DNA of 64,000 nt. Origin: Lineus longissimus. Its lineage: Eukaryota > Nemertea > Pilidiophora > Heteronemertea > Lineidae. The position numbers were made by a program, and so were the translations under genes. Positions 1 to 10,480 of the stretch are shown here, piece by piece (position 1 is the stretch's first letter; each line of letters opens with the position of its first letter). Location: assembly GCF_910592395.1 (NCBI RefSeq), contig NC_088326.1:9367001-9431000 (forward strand), given 5' to 3'. The notes under the pieces were generated by a model, which did no database searches, was not told where the DNA came from, and saw only the letters and a program-made list of their open reading frames with translations.

Positions 1-563
1 TTTGGCTTCTTGTGTTATTGCATGTTGATGACATTAGGGAAGGCTTGGATTGTTTAATTGGATGTGATTAATTTGAAATAGTTCGTTGAAGATCGTTGAA
101 AAACGATCTGCGAAATGCAGCTTGGTTGGTCTGAGAAACGATGTCAAAGTCCGGCTTTAAATCATGGATTTCTCAACAAATAACTCTTGTCACATAGCAG
201 AACTAATGTGAATAAACAAGACAATAATAAACATCGTTCTGATATCATCGGGTAAGGTTGCCAATGTACATAAACAGTGTAATTGAGGATCGACTCCAGC
301 GATTTGAAATGTCAACAAACAATAAATGCGATAGCTGATACACACTGACACTTGCACACTGTACATAGCACAATGCTTCAAACGGGGCCGATTCATCACT
401 CTTATCACAATGTATTCCCAATCATATCAATGAACTTCCTTGATCATTCGGCCCTAGGCCTAGCGCCTTATCAGTTGTTGTTGGCCTTGTATTTGATATA
501 AAACTTGGCTAGCTTACCTATTCTATCAAAATTAAAATGTTATCTCCTCATCATGTTTTGCAG

Positions 564-710
564 GACAGGAATGATCTGCAGCTGCATTTGAACATATTTG
601 GTGACCACATCTCAAAGATGACCAAGAGAGAGGATCGAGCTATGACTTTGCACATCCCATCGACTTCGGTGTTCACCAGTGCAATCATCAGAAGAGCCAG
701 GCAATTCTAG
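564..710 (+). CDS. Terminal exon of an unrecognised gene
   Basis: A pyrimidine-rich tract ending in CAG at 561-563 is followed by 48 open codons and a TAG at 708-710. An AATAAA lies 45 bases later, so this looks like the last coding exon of a gene whose earlier exons are outside the window. The reading frame shown starts in phase 0 at 564, but the true entry phase is unknown. The encoded tail is polar and basic, with the stretch GDHISKMTKRED and the ending IIRRARQF. I do not recognise the family. A chance open frame of this length is possible, so confidence is moderate. Confidence 0.4.
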   Translation, partial: DRNDLQLHLNIFGDHISKMTKREDRAMTLHIPSTSVFTSAIIRRARQF

Positions 711-754
711 TATTCAAGTATTTCATTCTGTAATACTTACCTCAAAATTTACTA

Positions 755-760
755 AATAAA
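755..760 (+). terminator. Polyadenylation signal AATAAA
   Basis: Canonical hexamer downstream of the stop codon of the exon at 564-710. It supports that exon as a 3' terminal exon. Confidence 0.4.
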
Positions 761-910
761 GAAAACCGCATGTGGCAGTTGGTTAAAAAAATCAAGTCTA
801 TCTGTTTAAAGTTTTTACTTGCTATCATTATTATCAACATTTCAATGGTGGCATTCTGCTAAGGTTTGTTAAGAGTTTCACTTGACTTAGGTGTACACTA
901 GTAAAATATC

Positions 911-1000
911 AGCAACATTTTACCAACATTTTACCAACATTTTACCAACATTTACCAACATTTTACCAACATTTTACCAACATTTTTACAACAATTTTGC
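911..1000. repeat. 11-bp subterminal tandem repeat
   Basis: Consecutive copies of CAACATTTTAC with small length changes, inside the left end of the 891-2232 element. Inverted, more scattered copies occur near the right end (2065-2215). Confidence 0.8.
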
Positions 1001-1293
1001 AACAAGCCCTTCAAGGCCCTGTGTTCACTAGCAACAAAATTGCAACAAATTAGCAACATTTTTACAACATGTTGGTAAATTGTTGCAAACTTTTTAGTGG
1101 GAACAAAGGGAAATAGGTATTTTGGAGGGAAAATGGATGATTCCAAGGAGAGAAGATGTGTTTTGAGTGCTTCTGCAGCAATTTTAGCTGTCATTGTTGA
1201 GAGACGGAAGAGGCGGCGAAATAACCAAAGAGAATATGGACCAGGCCTGGATCAAAATGAGGGTGGATGATGGGGCATACCACTGCCTGTTAA

Positions 1294-1890
1294 GGCCGCG
1301 TATCCATAGGGTATGCCCTTGTGTGGTGTGGCGTTATGGCGTAACAGCCTTGTGACCTGGCACTATGCCCTGCGTCTCCATTGGATATAACTTTTTGGTC
1401 ATGTAGGCCTTTGTAGTCCTCATTTCGCAGCGGTCAATCGCGTTTATCCGCACGCTGTCATTATTTCAGAAGACAATTTCTCATGAATATTGAAAATGAA
1501 AATACAAGTAACTTGTATTTTCACTTGCAACATCAAATTGACATGTACATGTATATAAAACTTGACTTTTAAGCAACAAATTACAGGTTCGTGCTTGTTA
1601 TGATAATCATCAGTTTCGGGGTCCCAGAGTAGTTCCCGTTGATGAACCTCTTGAATTAATTTCGCCTCAGACATTGCTTCCGTGTTGTTCACTCGCAAAA
1701 GAATGGACATGTTCAATCCCAATATGGGCCTATATTCCCAATCCACAGTGCATATATGCCCGCAATGTGACACGGCATAACCTATGGGAACGATCAATAA
1801 CACCAACGAAGGTTCATTGTCCGTGTGGCGCGCCAGGCGGTAAAAAGGGAATGTTGTGCAGGGCACGGAACAGCCTATGGATACGCAGCC
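1294..1890. mobile_element. Nested PIF/Harbinger-type non-autonomous element
   Basis: The ends are inverted repeats, GGCCGCGTATCCATAGG on the left and its near-complement on the right, flanked on both sides by the trinucleotide TAA (1291-1293 and 1891-1893). A 3-bp TWA duplication is the hallmark of PIF/Harbinger insertion. The element is about 600 bp and holds only a MADF-like coding piece on the - strand. It is nested in the older element at 891-2232. Confidence 0.75.
1582..1674 (-). pseudogene. MADF-domain fragment inside the nested element
   Basis: A - strand frame starting at the ATG of 1672-1674 reads MSEAKLIQEVHQRELLWDPE and continues with a Tyr-His-Asn-Lys stretch. This fits the first helices of a MADF (Adf-1 type, Myb/SANT-related) DNA-binding domain. 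It stops at a plausible splice donor after the codons for HEP. The rest of the domain and any transposase are missing. MADF or Myb-like proteins are the known partner ORF of PIF/Harbinger transposases, so this is probably the surviving first exon. Confidence 0.55.
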
Positions 1891-2232
1891 TAAAGGAGTT
1901 GCGGCTGACTGACAAGCCGTCATACAAAAACTTCTAGAAAAGGTTTCATCACCCTACGAAGCAAGACACTCACTTGAGAGTTGCTATACCTGCTTCTTGT
2001 TCAAGTCACATGAACTCCGGTAGATCACATGACGCAAATCCTATTTCTGATTGGCTGAAGAGTTTGCAACATTTTTACAACATGCAACAAAGAATTGCAT
2101 TGCATTTAATTTGCAACAATTTTACAACAGGTTGTAAGACGCGTTTTGCTCTGTACACACTACGCAACATTTTTGCAACATTTGTTGCAACTGGAAATGT
2201 AAAAATGTTGCTAATATTTTACTAGTGTACAC

Positions 2233-3119
2233 AGGCCTTTAGGCAATAATAGAGTTGGGTAGAGCATTTTGTTAATGTCACCCTTTTAGTTAGGGAAACT
2301 GGTGCCTTCTGCATTAGGTGGACCCCACTTACTCATCTGTCAGACCGGCCTCACACGTCGGCAGTAGAGTTTAAGGTCCAGTCTGCGAGATTTACCCATT
2401 TCTACCCAGCCAAAAGCGGGTGATTGGGCTAGTCTCTCCATGTGATTCAATTCGCATGGATTCTTGTGCCCCGGTGCTGAAAGGATCCCTTCACAAGGGC
2501 AGACTACATCCGGTGGCACTGAAGTATGGAAGAAAGACAGAAGACGACCAATTTGCGAAAAGGATCATCATCATCATCATCATCGTAACAGCTGAGGATG
2601 AATCATGTTGCTGTGTGTAGAATTGATGGTCCAATATAGGTTAGGTTATCTGTTTGCGCACACATTGCAAGGGTGGAGCTTGCTTGAAGTAGATTGCGCC
2701 AGTCTACCGTAATTCACTGTTACACATCCAGAAGCTAATATCCTTAGGCTTTGAGTCCTTAGTTTAGTAGAGTTTGACGAGTAATGTAATATATACGAAC
2801 AACGCAGCAACAACTCAGCTGAGCGCCAGGCCCTTGGGCCTCTTGTTTCAGAAACACCCGTTGAAATCCAGTAATTGGCGTCAGTTTTCCCAGAAATCAT
2901 TTGAAGCAAGTGTACATCCTAGTTGGAAATCTACAAGTAGTCATGTAATGTTTAATGCCCATGTCCGCACGGCGCTCCGGACCTCTGACTGGCCATACAT
3001 GCTATATGCACACAATAGCTATAAATTACCATGATCTAGTTAGTACAGGAAGGGGTATGGCCTGAATATATGGAACCCACCATAAAAAGGCGAAACTAGA
3101 GTATTTTAGCTGAGAATCG
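2233..3119. other. Non-coding stretch with simple repeats
   Basis: No gene seen. It contains an (ATC)n run at 2565-2585 and, at 2812-2853, a repeat end (CAGCTGAGCG followed by a palindromic GGCCCTTGGGCC). The same repeat end recurs at 48908-48947. Confidence 0.5.
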
Positions 3120-3500
3120 GAAACCCTGATCTGTACATTCACGTGTATGAATCAGGAATGTACAAAAAAACAATTTTATGAACATCAAAATGCCTATCAA
3201 AATCACTGCGTGATTCAAAAATGATACCAAAACTTTCTGAAAGATATCCTTTAGACAAAAGTTATCTATCATCCAAAATCGGATGGTATATTTAAATCAT
3301 GATTTTGACGGAGAAATATAGGCGGGGAGAATTGGAAAGTCTGGCGAGATTTTACACAAAACGTGTATGAATCAAATATTTTTGAACATCAAAATAACGA
3401 TTCAATTCACCTAATACCCAAATAAACCACAAAGAATCTCTGAAATACATATCATAGATATTTTAATTGTGATTTTGTAGGATAACTTTCGACCCAAATC
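3120..3500. repeat. Degenerate two-copy tandem repeat, about 225 bp unit
   Basis: Two diverged units each start with ACGTGTATGAATCA and contain TTTTGAACATCAAAAT followed by a GATTTTG block. The first runs about 3140-3355, the second about 3360-3500. No coding potential. Confidence 0.5.
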
Positions 3501-3555
3501 AAGGAGCACACACCACCATGCAATGAACTGGCGAGTTCTAAAACATTACAAAGGA

Positions 3556-3738
3556 GCACTCACCAGCTTCGCTTCGACAAACTTCGGAACTTCTACAGTT
3601 ATCCTCGATCCGATCCACCCGTCTCCACGCGACTTCAACTAGGCTTCTATCCGAATGTACTAAGGTCCATTCACAACTGACTCCTATCCGTATATCAACA
3701 CTCAAAGTCTTTACAATTAAGTTCATTTGAAAGTCCAA
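3556..3738 (-). other. Possible exon with good splice donor
   Basis: A - strand open frame of about 60 codons ends at the consensus donor CTG|GTGAGT (exon end near 3556). No homology is recognised and the frame could be chance. It may belong to the non-coding 3' region of the adjacent BEL/Pao element rather than to a host gene. Confidence 0.2.
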
Positions 3739-4874
3739 TCACGTGAAGGCCGAAGCGGAATCGGCCGCAAATATACCCTTTGCGGAGGGTTCTTTCAAAA
3801 ACTGAGGGCTTGTTTAAATTTTGAGCCTTTAGGCTATAACACTTATACGAACACTATAAATTGTCCACAATTACACAAGAACAAGTAAACATGAAACATT
3901 TTTTTTTTGCTTGGTGCGATTTGACTTAGATTATATTAACAAAGATGACTGACTTGACCTGGAACTTAGCAATCAACCCAAAATCTGAGTCAACTGCAAG
4001 GGCACTCTTGTTTCAAATCCACAGGCATTGAATAAACTCTGAGCCGCGGAGAAACAAGCATGGGTCTTTAGAGGCCATTGGCATACAGGCCAACTAAGAG
4101 CTGATAAACTGCAGTGAATCCCCAACCCTCCTACAGACCTAGAAAACTGTCCCAAAACAAGCGCTCACAGCGGAGCGTAGAAGAGCTGACCTAATTTTTA
4201 AATCCAGGAAGCCAGGAAGAGACGTCACGCAGACACGTGACCAACTCGGTAAACCCAAAACTCAAAAGGTCAAGGTCACCCAAGTGACGGAACTAAAAAC
4301 GAACATCAACGAAGTGCAAGGCTCGACAAAACATCTATACAAACGTACATCATGTACATGCATGCATTCCGTCCAACTGACCTGTGCTATCAATAACAAA
4401 ACCACGATTTACAACGAACTACGTGGCAGAAACATCCGTCCGCCAAGTCACACTCGGGCATACAAATCTATTAAAAATGGTGGCCGAGAATGGCGGGAAA
4501 ATACTTTGTCAACAACTCGCGCCAGGTGTAGCGAACAAAGTCGGAAAAACCACCTAAAACATGTCTAGGCCTACCTTGGAGCTGAGAAGTCTATCTACAC
4601 GAAATCCCAAAACATGACAGGAAAGCTGAACGAAGACGAACAAAAAACGGCCACGAAACAAACACGAACCTGCTAACACGACAGCAAGAATACGAATGGC
4701 GACGAACAAAAGTCACACGACCCGATTACGTCTACTTCACGAACTAGTCTCGCTTCTGCGAGACCGTCGAAAAAGTTCGTCTGCTTTTTTCTTTACATTG
4801 CAACAACATGCAATGCACTGTAGATGTACATAGAATAATGTACTGGAAAATCGAGCAAAATGCATTCAACTTAC

Positions 4875-5066
4875 GTTTCCACTTTTCCTCCTCCAAATCA
4901 ATCTTTCCACCGACCAAAACTCTTCCGACAAGTTCGCAGGCTTTTCTGCACACTTAGATTTCTTGAAAATATGACTTTCATAACGCCAAGGGTCAGATAA
5001 TTGACAATAATCGGGATTAACGCCGTGAGTGCGTGACAATTCAAAACTTGTTGTTGCGGGATCCAT
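4875..5066 (-). other. Possible first exon preceded by a CCAAT box
   Basis: On the - strand an AGCCAATCAG box (near 5085-5096) lies about 20 bases before an ATG in strong Kozak context (CTACCATGG). The ATG opens 63 codons that end at a donor AAC|GTAAGT. The product is not recognised. The position is immediately after the point where BEL/Pao integrase homology stops, so it could be part of a flanking element or an unrelated promoter-exon unit. Confidence 0.3.
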
Positions 5067-5118
5067 GGTAGCGATTGCGGGCCTCTGATTGGCTGGCGAT
5101 GTGAACGGTGCTGCCACC

Positions 5119-6640
5119 TTACGGATAGCGGACTTGCTCCATTTCTCCTAATGAACTTGTGAATGCTAGCCATCCACCGGCGCCAGAATCCATCCACCAT
5201 CTTGTTACAAAACTCCCTCTGTTTGCGTGCATTTCCGATATATTCTTCACACGGCACTTGAGCAGCCGGAAGGGAGCCTCTACCAATAAGGAAATGATTC
5301 GGTGTGATCGGCGGCTCATCCAGGGGTGACGAAGATACAGCAGCGATAGGACGACTGTTGAGTAGACCTGCAATCATCGAGAAGTCAGCTTGTCGGCCTT
5401 TACCATGTGCTTCATAGATCGTTTGACCTCTTGGACCATACGTTCAACCAGGCCTCGGTGGTGCGGTCCCGCAGGCGGTCCGAACTTCCATTCTACTTCG
5501 TACTTCTGCGTTTCAGCTTGGAGTTGTCTCTGGTCTAGGCGTAACTGCAGTTCACGGATCTCGTTGTCGGCCCCTCGAAAGCAGGTGGCGTTGTCACTGA
5601 CGACGAGTCCCGGTGCTCCACGTATGCTGACAAATCTTTCGAATGCTTGAAGGAAGGCTGACGTAGACAAGTCTTGGACGCAGGTCAGATGCACAGCTCG
5701 GAGTACAGTGCAGACGAACACTGCACAGTAACCCTTGGTGGTCGTATTCCTGTTCAGCTTCACGAGGACAGGTCCCAGGTAGTCTACTACGGTGGTCTTG
5801 AACGGTGGGCTGAATGGCATGACTCGAAAGGCTGGTAGGTCTGCCATTCGTTGCTTTAGCGGCTTTCCTCGGTGACGTCTGCAGATAACACACTCGTAGA
5901 CAACACGTCTGGCTAGTTTGACATCTCCGATGATCCAGTACTTCCTTCGGATTTCTACGGCAGTCTTCAGATGCCCCCCATGCAGAGCATATCTGTGGCT
6001 TAGGCAGAAGGTACGGATGACGGATATCATACGACAATGGGGCCTTGTCAATTCTCCTTCCGACTCTGTAGACTTGCTCCTTTTCATCAAGGAAGGGGCT
6101 GAGCTTTCCCGTGTGGGTATCTTCAAAGTTGACATCTTTCTGTGCTTGGCGGATCAAATACAACTCGGCTTGCTTCAACCAATGGAGTGACGGCCGTTCA
6201 GCAACCTTAGTGAGTAGCTGCTTCAACCGTTGGTCTTTTGGAAGTTCTCTCAGTGACATCACACGTGCAGTGACCACCAACAGGCGCGGCCAGCTGGAGA
6301 ATTCTGTAGGATCGATGACAGGTTCATCCTTGTCTAACTTCACAGCAAGGACTTTGGCATTTCGAACATGGAACTTCTTCAGCTCAGTATCATCTCATTG
6401 ACTTGAACATTTTTCGGTGTCTCAGGCCAGGACGACGGGGTTTTCTTCAGGAAAGGTGGTCCATCGATGACTTCTTTCATACCAGTGGCGTTGACTCCTC
6501 GGGAGACGAGATCAATGGTGTTCTGCTGAGACGGTACGTAGGAAATCTCATCATGTGGATCAAACTATGCGGTTACCTCTCCTACCCTTCAAGCTACTGT
6601 TGCGGCGATGTCCGCAGAGCACAAAACTAAATCAAAAAAT
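5119..6640 (-). pseudogene. BEL/Pao integrase with C-terminal domain, frameshifted
   Basis: In order on the - strand are the linker (DGPPFLKKTPSSWP), a zinc-binding HHCC region (HGGHLKTA, CVICRRHRGK) and the DDE core. The core shows VVDYLGPV, VVSDNATCF and GLVERM, supplying D, D and E. A frame change near 5375 leads into the BEL-type integrase C-terminal domain (ITPNHFLIGR), which stops abruptly near 5119. At least three reading-frame changes and two stops make it inactive. Confidence 0.85.
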
Positions 6641-6644
6641 CTAA

Positions 6645-7531
6645 TCTAAAATCAAGACTGTACTCACGTTTTTCCTATTCCGTTTGTCATGTCATATACA
6701 GCTCCTATCCCCGAGTTTCACAGAATCAGCAGTGGCTAGGACTGGCAATAACTATCCAATCACTAGCATCGTAGGTCCCGGACAAGCTTATACTATCCAG
6801 TTACGGGCGTTTTTGCTCCTGATTAGTCTCAATACATGCAATACTTGAATCCTCGCAGCATGTCAGAACCACGGGCCGGAATCAGCTGTTTTGATACACA
6901 ACGTGCGCGCGCATACGCGACCTAGTTTTCGCGGTTTCCGAGAAACCGCGAAGTTTATTTTACATTTTATTCAGTTCTCACGCGTAGCTTTATACAGTGC
7001 TGAACGCGATCACAATAAAACGGAACTGCACGAACGTATATACATGCATAAAGTTAATACGGCGAATGAAATGTTTTTCTCACGCGAAAACCATCGAGGG
7101 AACGAAATCGCGATCTAATTTGGACGTATTCACGCCATCCGACAAATATAATCACAAAATACGAATTGACACAATACGACACAAAAAACGAATGATTTCT
7201 CCAAAATGACGAAGATCTTATCTTTCCATCTGCCTAAACGTTGATTTCCGATGTTTGTTAGAAATTCAGAATTTTCTCGATGGAAAATGACACACACGCG
7301 AAACACTCTATCGTATTCCTCTCAGAACTGTGTGTGTGACGTCCTCGCTCGCGCAAGCTGTCCTAATTAAAAGTGGCCTAATTTATTTCCCGCGTCTCTG
7401 TTCACCCTTTCGGGTCGGGTTTTTCAATACTTGCAGCTTCGTCAGAACAGCTACGTAGGAGCGGAATGACTTGGACTGCCCCCTCAACCATTCATCACTA
7501 CCAACATCAGGCGAGACAGGAGCAGGACGGC
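6645..7531. other. 0.9-kb block interrupting RNase H
   Basis: The RNase H-integrase linker resumes on the - strand near 6640 (VGEVTA, then EISYVPSQQNTIDLVSRGV), so about 0.9 kb of unrelated sequence splits the polyprotein. It has no clear terminal inverted repeats. A short - strand frame at its right end (7383-7530) closes with a stop followed by AATAAA. Its nature is unknown: it could be an insertion or the scar of a rearrangement. Confidence 0.5.
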
Positions 7532-9052
7532 TTATAGTTCTTTGTGTGGTATACTGACTTGCTTCAGAGATGCTAAACGGGCTCTTGCGCAAACGAACGT
7601 CAATTCAGCTTCATCATCTTCTTTTTCGGACCATCGCAACCAGATACCCATTCCCATGGCATCATCGGAGGCGTCGCTGAAACCATGGAGTGAGACTCTC
7701 GGCAATGGTGATTTACCCTGGTACCGCTGGGGAATAAGGCAACGGTTGACCTTGATGGTGTCAAGTTCTCGAAGATCACGTTTGACATCTACCGCATGAT
7801 TGAAGCCGTCAAACGGGCTGATAGGCGTGTCCCAACCAACGTCGAATGTCCACAGCTTCTGCAGGATTATCTTCGGTCGAACCAGGACTCCGGACAGGAT
7901 ACCAAAGACATCGTAGTAGGAGGCTGTTTTCTTCAAGAGGTTGCGTTTCGTAGCAATGGTATCAGCATCGTTGACCTTCTTCACTTGTAGCGTATCTTCT
8001 GACAGGTTCCATTTGGTCCCTAGTACAGTCGTTGCTTCATCAGGAGGATAGCACTGTTTATCGCATATCTCCTTCTTGTTAGACAACAAATCTCTGATAA
8101 CAAATTGTCCCGTGTTCAACGTGGTGGTAAGCTTATGTTTCATCTTACTGACTTCTTCGACATCTCTCTGTGACTCTGTCAAATCATCGACATAGAACTG
8201 CTCTTCGACTACACGTCGAATCTCGGGATCATCGGGGGCGTTTTCTGTGGCGACATGACGTAGGGCTATGGTGGCTGCCGTCGGTGACGGCTTGTCCCCG
8301 AAGGTCACTGTTGTCAACTCGTAGACTTTGATTGGATCTTCTGGACTCTCTGCGAAGACATATCTATGGAATCTGGCATCCTCTGGGGCTACTTTCACGG
8401 CTTGGAACATCTTGGACACATCGGCGATGATGCCAACTTCATACTCTCAGAAGCGCAGGGCAACTTCAAAGAGGTTTGTGTTGAGATTCTCTCCCTTTGC
8501 AAGGTAATCGTTTAAGGCATGACCCTGATATCTCGCTTTCCCATCGTAGACGACTCGAACTGGCGTTGTCTTGGAATCTTTCATGACACCAAAGTGCGGC
8601 AAGAACCACATCTTCTTCTCGTTGAGGAAGTCGTTCTCCATTTCAGTGGCTGGGACTAGACGTGCGACCCCTCGTTCAACTTGATCTCTCATCTGACGAC
8701 AGTAGACTTCCCATTCTCATGCCTTTTTCTTGAATTGCGCTTCTAAGTTCAACAGGCGTTTGACGGCATACGCATAGTTGTTTGGAAGATTCTCAGGTAA
8801 CTTCACCCATGGTAGACCAATCTGATATTTTCCATCTTCTAACCTGGTGACGCTTTTCTCCATGGATTCAGTGGCTAACTTATCTTGGTCCTCGGCACGG
8901 CATTTACATCTTCTAGGCTCGAGACCGGAGCAGTCAATACCCAGGAAATCTTCAAGTTCGCCTACGGCTGACACCAGAGAGAAATTGACGACAGCACTTG
9001 CTAAGGACTCGTTTGAAATTCGGCCACCTTGGACGTACCACCCCAAAGCCAT
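7532..9052 (-). pseudogene. BEL/Pao reverse transcriptase and N-terminal RNase H
   Basis: One frame, interrupted by TGA stops near 8716 and 8446, carries the RT fingers and palm. Visible motifs are VRVVYDGKA, IADVSKMF, the catalytic FYVDDL box (the YVDD of LTR-element RTs), and the thumb. The RNase H start reads LHGFSDASDDAMGMGIWLR, with the first catalytic Asp of RNase H. Homology ends sharply at about 7532 after SIPHKEL, where the rest of RNase H should follow. Confidence 0.85.
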
Positions 9053-9479
9053 CTGGCTGCAATCGGATCGTTGGCATCATTGCTTGACACACGTCTTCTG
9101 CGGCAAGTATGTCTGAGTTCTCAACACCAAGAAAAATGTCTATCGTTGCATTAGGAGCTTCTACTATGGAGACATTCTGAAGATGAGGGTACTTCTGAAT
9201 CTGCTGGTTAGTGATAACTGGTGCATCACCACATGGCCTTTCCATCTCGGTTAGAAGTACCTCACGGACGAAGGTACCATCTAGGTTTTCAAGGCTGCAG
9301 TCTACCACTCGGAGATTGCGACGGATGGTGTCTCCCCCAACTCTGGTCAGACGATAATCTTGCATGCGACAATCAGTGGACTTGGTGATGATTCCTTCCC
9401 GGACAAGCGACACTTGGCTCCCACTGTCGAGTAGAATACGGACCGATGTCTTCTTGGATCCATGGCGTAGATAACCCAT
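8952..9479 (-). pseudogene. BEL/Pao aspartic protease
   Basis: The retropepsin-like active-site motif is visible as ILLDSGSQVSLV near the start of this frame, followed by the usual beta-rich sequence and a second hydrophobic stretch (IDIFLGVEN). The frame shifts at about 9050 before joining the reverse transcriptase region. This domain would cleave the element's own polyprotein. Confidence 0.8.
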
Positions 9480-9560
9480 GATGGTTGGGAGGACGCTTGA
9501 AATTGTTGTACTATTCTCACTGGAAGTGGCTGAATTCGAACCGAAGGTTTGAGGCTTAAA

Positions 9561-10440
9561 CTAATTGGCGGCTGGATTTATGTCTTTCTGACCGAGTTTT
9601 GTCTCAAAGTGCCTGTAACAATCGTGACCATAGACTCTAGGGCAGATTGAGGCGAAGTGGGTATCCACACCACAGGTAGAGACTTGGCATGGTGCGTAGA
9701 ATTGGCATCTCTGATTATCAAATGGATATCTCCCAGCGATACAGTTGTTGTGACCGCAGCGGTGGCATATCCCATTGGCATTCATAACGCTCGGACTGTG
9801 GCAGTAAACGAAACTTATGACACCCTTTAATGAAGTGGCTTGAGTTCTGTGGGTGGAGTGGACACTTCGGTGGAGTTGTCGTATTGTTGTTTTCTTTAGG
9901 TGTACTACTAGTACTCTGCGGGTTCACAGCATTCCTCACATAAGGCTGTCTGGTTAGCATGGTGACTCGGATGGCCAGTCCCAGGGGACATCGCAGAATG
10001 ACTTGCAAGACCATGTGCTTTGGACTGGTGTGACTGTTGATCAGGGGTGACCGGACTTGCTTTGGCTTTTTGGAGCAGCACTAATAGCGAATGTAACCAT
10101 TTTATGAGACCAGGCATGGAGTCGGTGGCTTTCTCATCTTCAACGCATTGTAGGAATTGGATGCGGTGTTCTTCTGGTAGTTTACGTCTGACTAAGGTTA
10201 GTAACATCCTACCATTGAGATCGTGCTTCATCCCTAACCCTTCGACTTGGGTAGTGAAGTTCTGGAGACCTTCGACAAATCTTTCCATGGCCTTGAGGTC
10301 GGCTTTTCCCGATTTTCCAGACAATTCGTACGGGTTCATGCATTCAAGGTCATTGATCAACAGCTCCAAGAGTCTATCTTTGTCCCCATAGGCTTCATCC
10401 ATGATTCTCCAGGCATCGGATAACTTCGTGCAGGCCTTGA
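9561..10440 (-). pseudogene. BEL/Pao gag, C-terminal part, frameshifted
   Basis: Coding begins abruptly at about 10440 with a segment typical of the DUF1759-type gag core (LSDAWRIMDEAYGD, then LLINDLE). It continues to a Cys/His-rich zone: CPLHP, KGCHKF, then CHRCGHNNC after a frame change near 9780. The upstream half of the protein is missing here; a matching half is found at 15920-16493. The product would be the nucleocapsid-like structural protein of the retroelement. Frame changes make it non-functional. Confidence 0.8.
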
Positions 10441-10480
10441 TTTTTATTCACAATGTGATCTTATTTCTGTTCCTGAAAAG

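Larger units (their letters stand above)
891..2232. mobile_element. TIR DNA element with subterminal repeats
   Basis: The two ends are inverted copies of about 30 bases beginning GTGTACACTAGTAAAATAT and running into AGCAACATTTT. Both subterminal regions are packed with short copies of CAACATTTTAC or its complement, typical of non-autonomous DNA transposons. No transposase remains. A second element (1294-1890) sits inside it, so this one is the older insertion. No convincing target duplication was seen. Confidence 0.75.
5119..10440 (-). mobile_element. Degenerate BEL/Pao LTR retroelement (internal region)
   Basis: Reading the - strand, the order is gag C-terminal half with zinc-finger cysteines, aspartic protease, reverse transcriptase, RNase H, then integrase and its C-terminal domain. 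This is the BEL/Pao order, with the BEL-type linker between RNase H and integrase. The copy is dead: frameshifts separate gag/protease, protease/RT and parts of integrase, in-frame stops break RT, and a 0.9-kb block splits RNase H from integrase. I compared the flanks (about 3.5-5.0 kb and above 16.5 kb) by eye and found no matching LTR pair. Confidence 0.9.

Noticed and set aside
3500-4740. Search for an LTR of the BEL/Pao element matching the sequence above 16.5 kb
   Set aside because: No direct similarity between the two flanks was visible by eye.
10047-10391. Open frame of 114 codons on the + strand
   Set aside because: It is the antisense of the BEL/Pao gag coding region.
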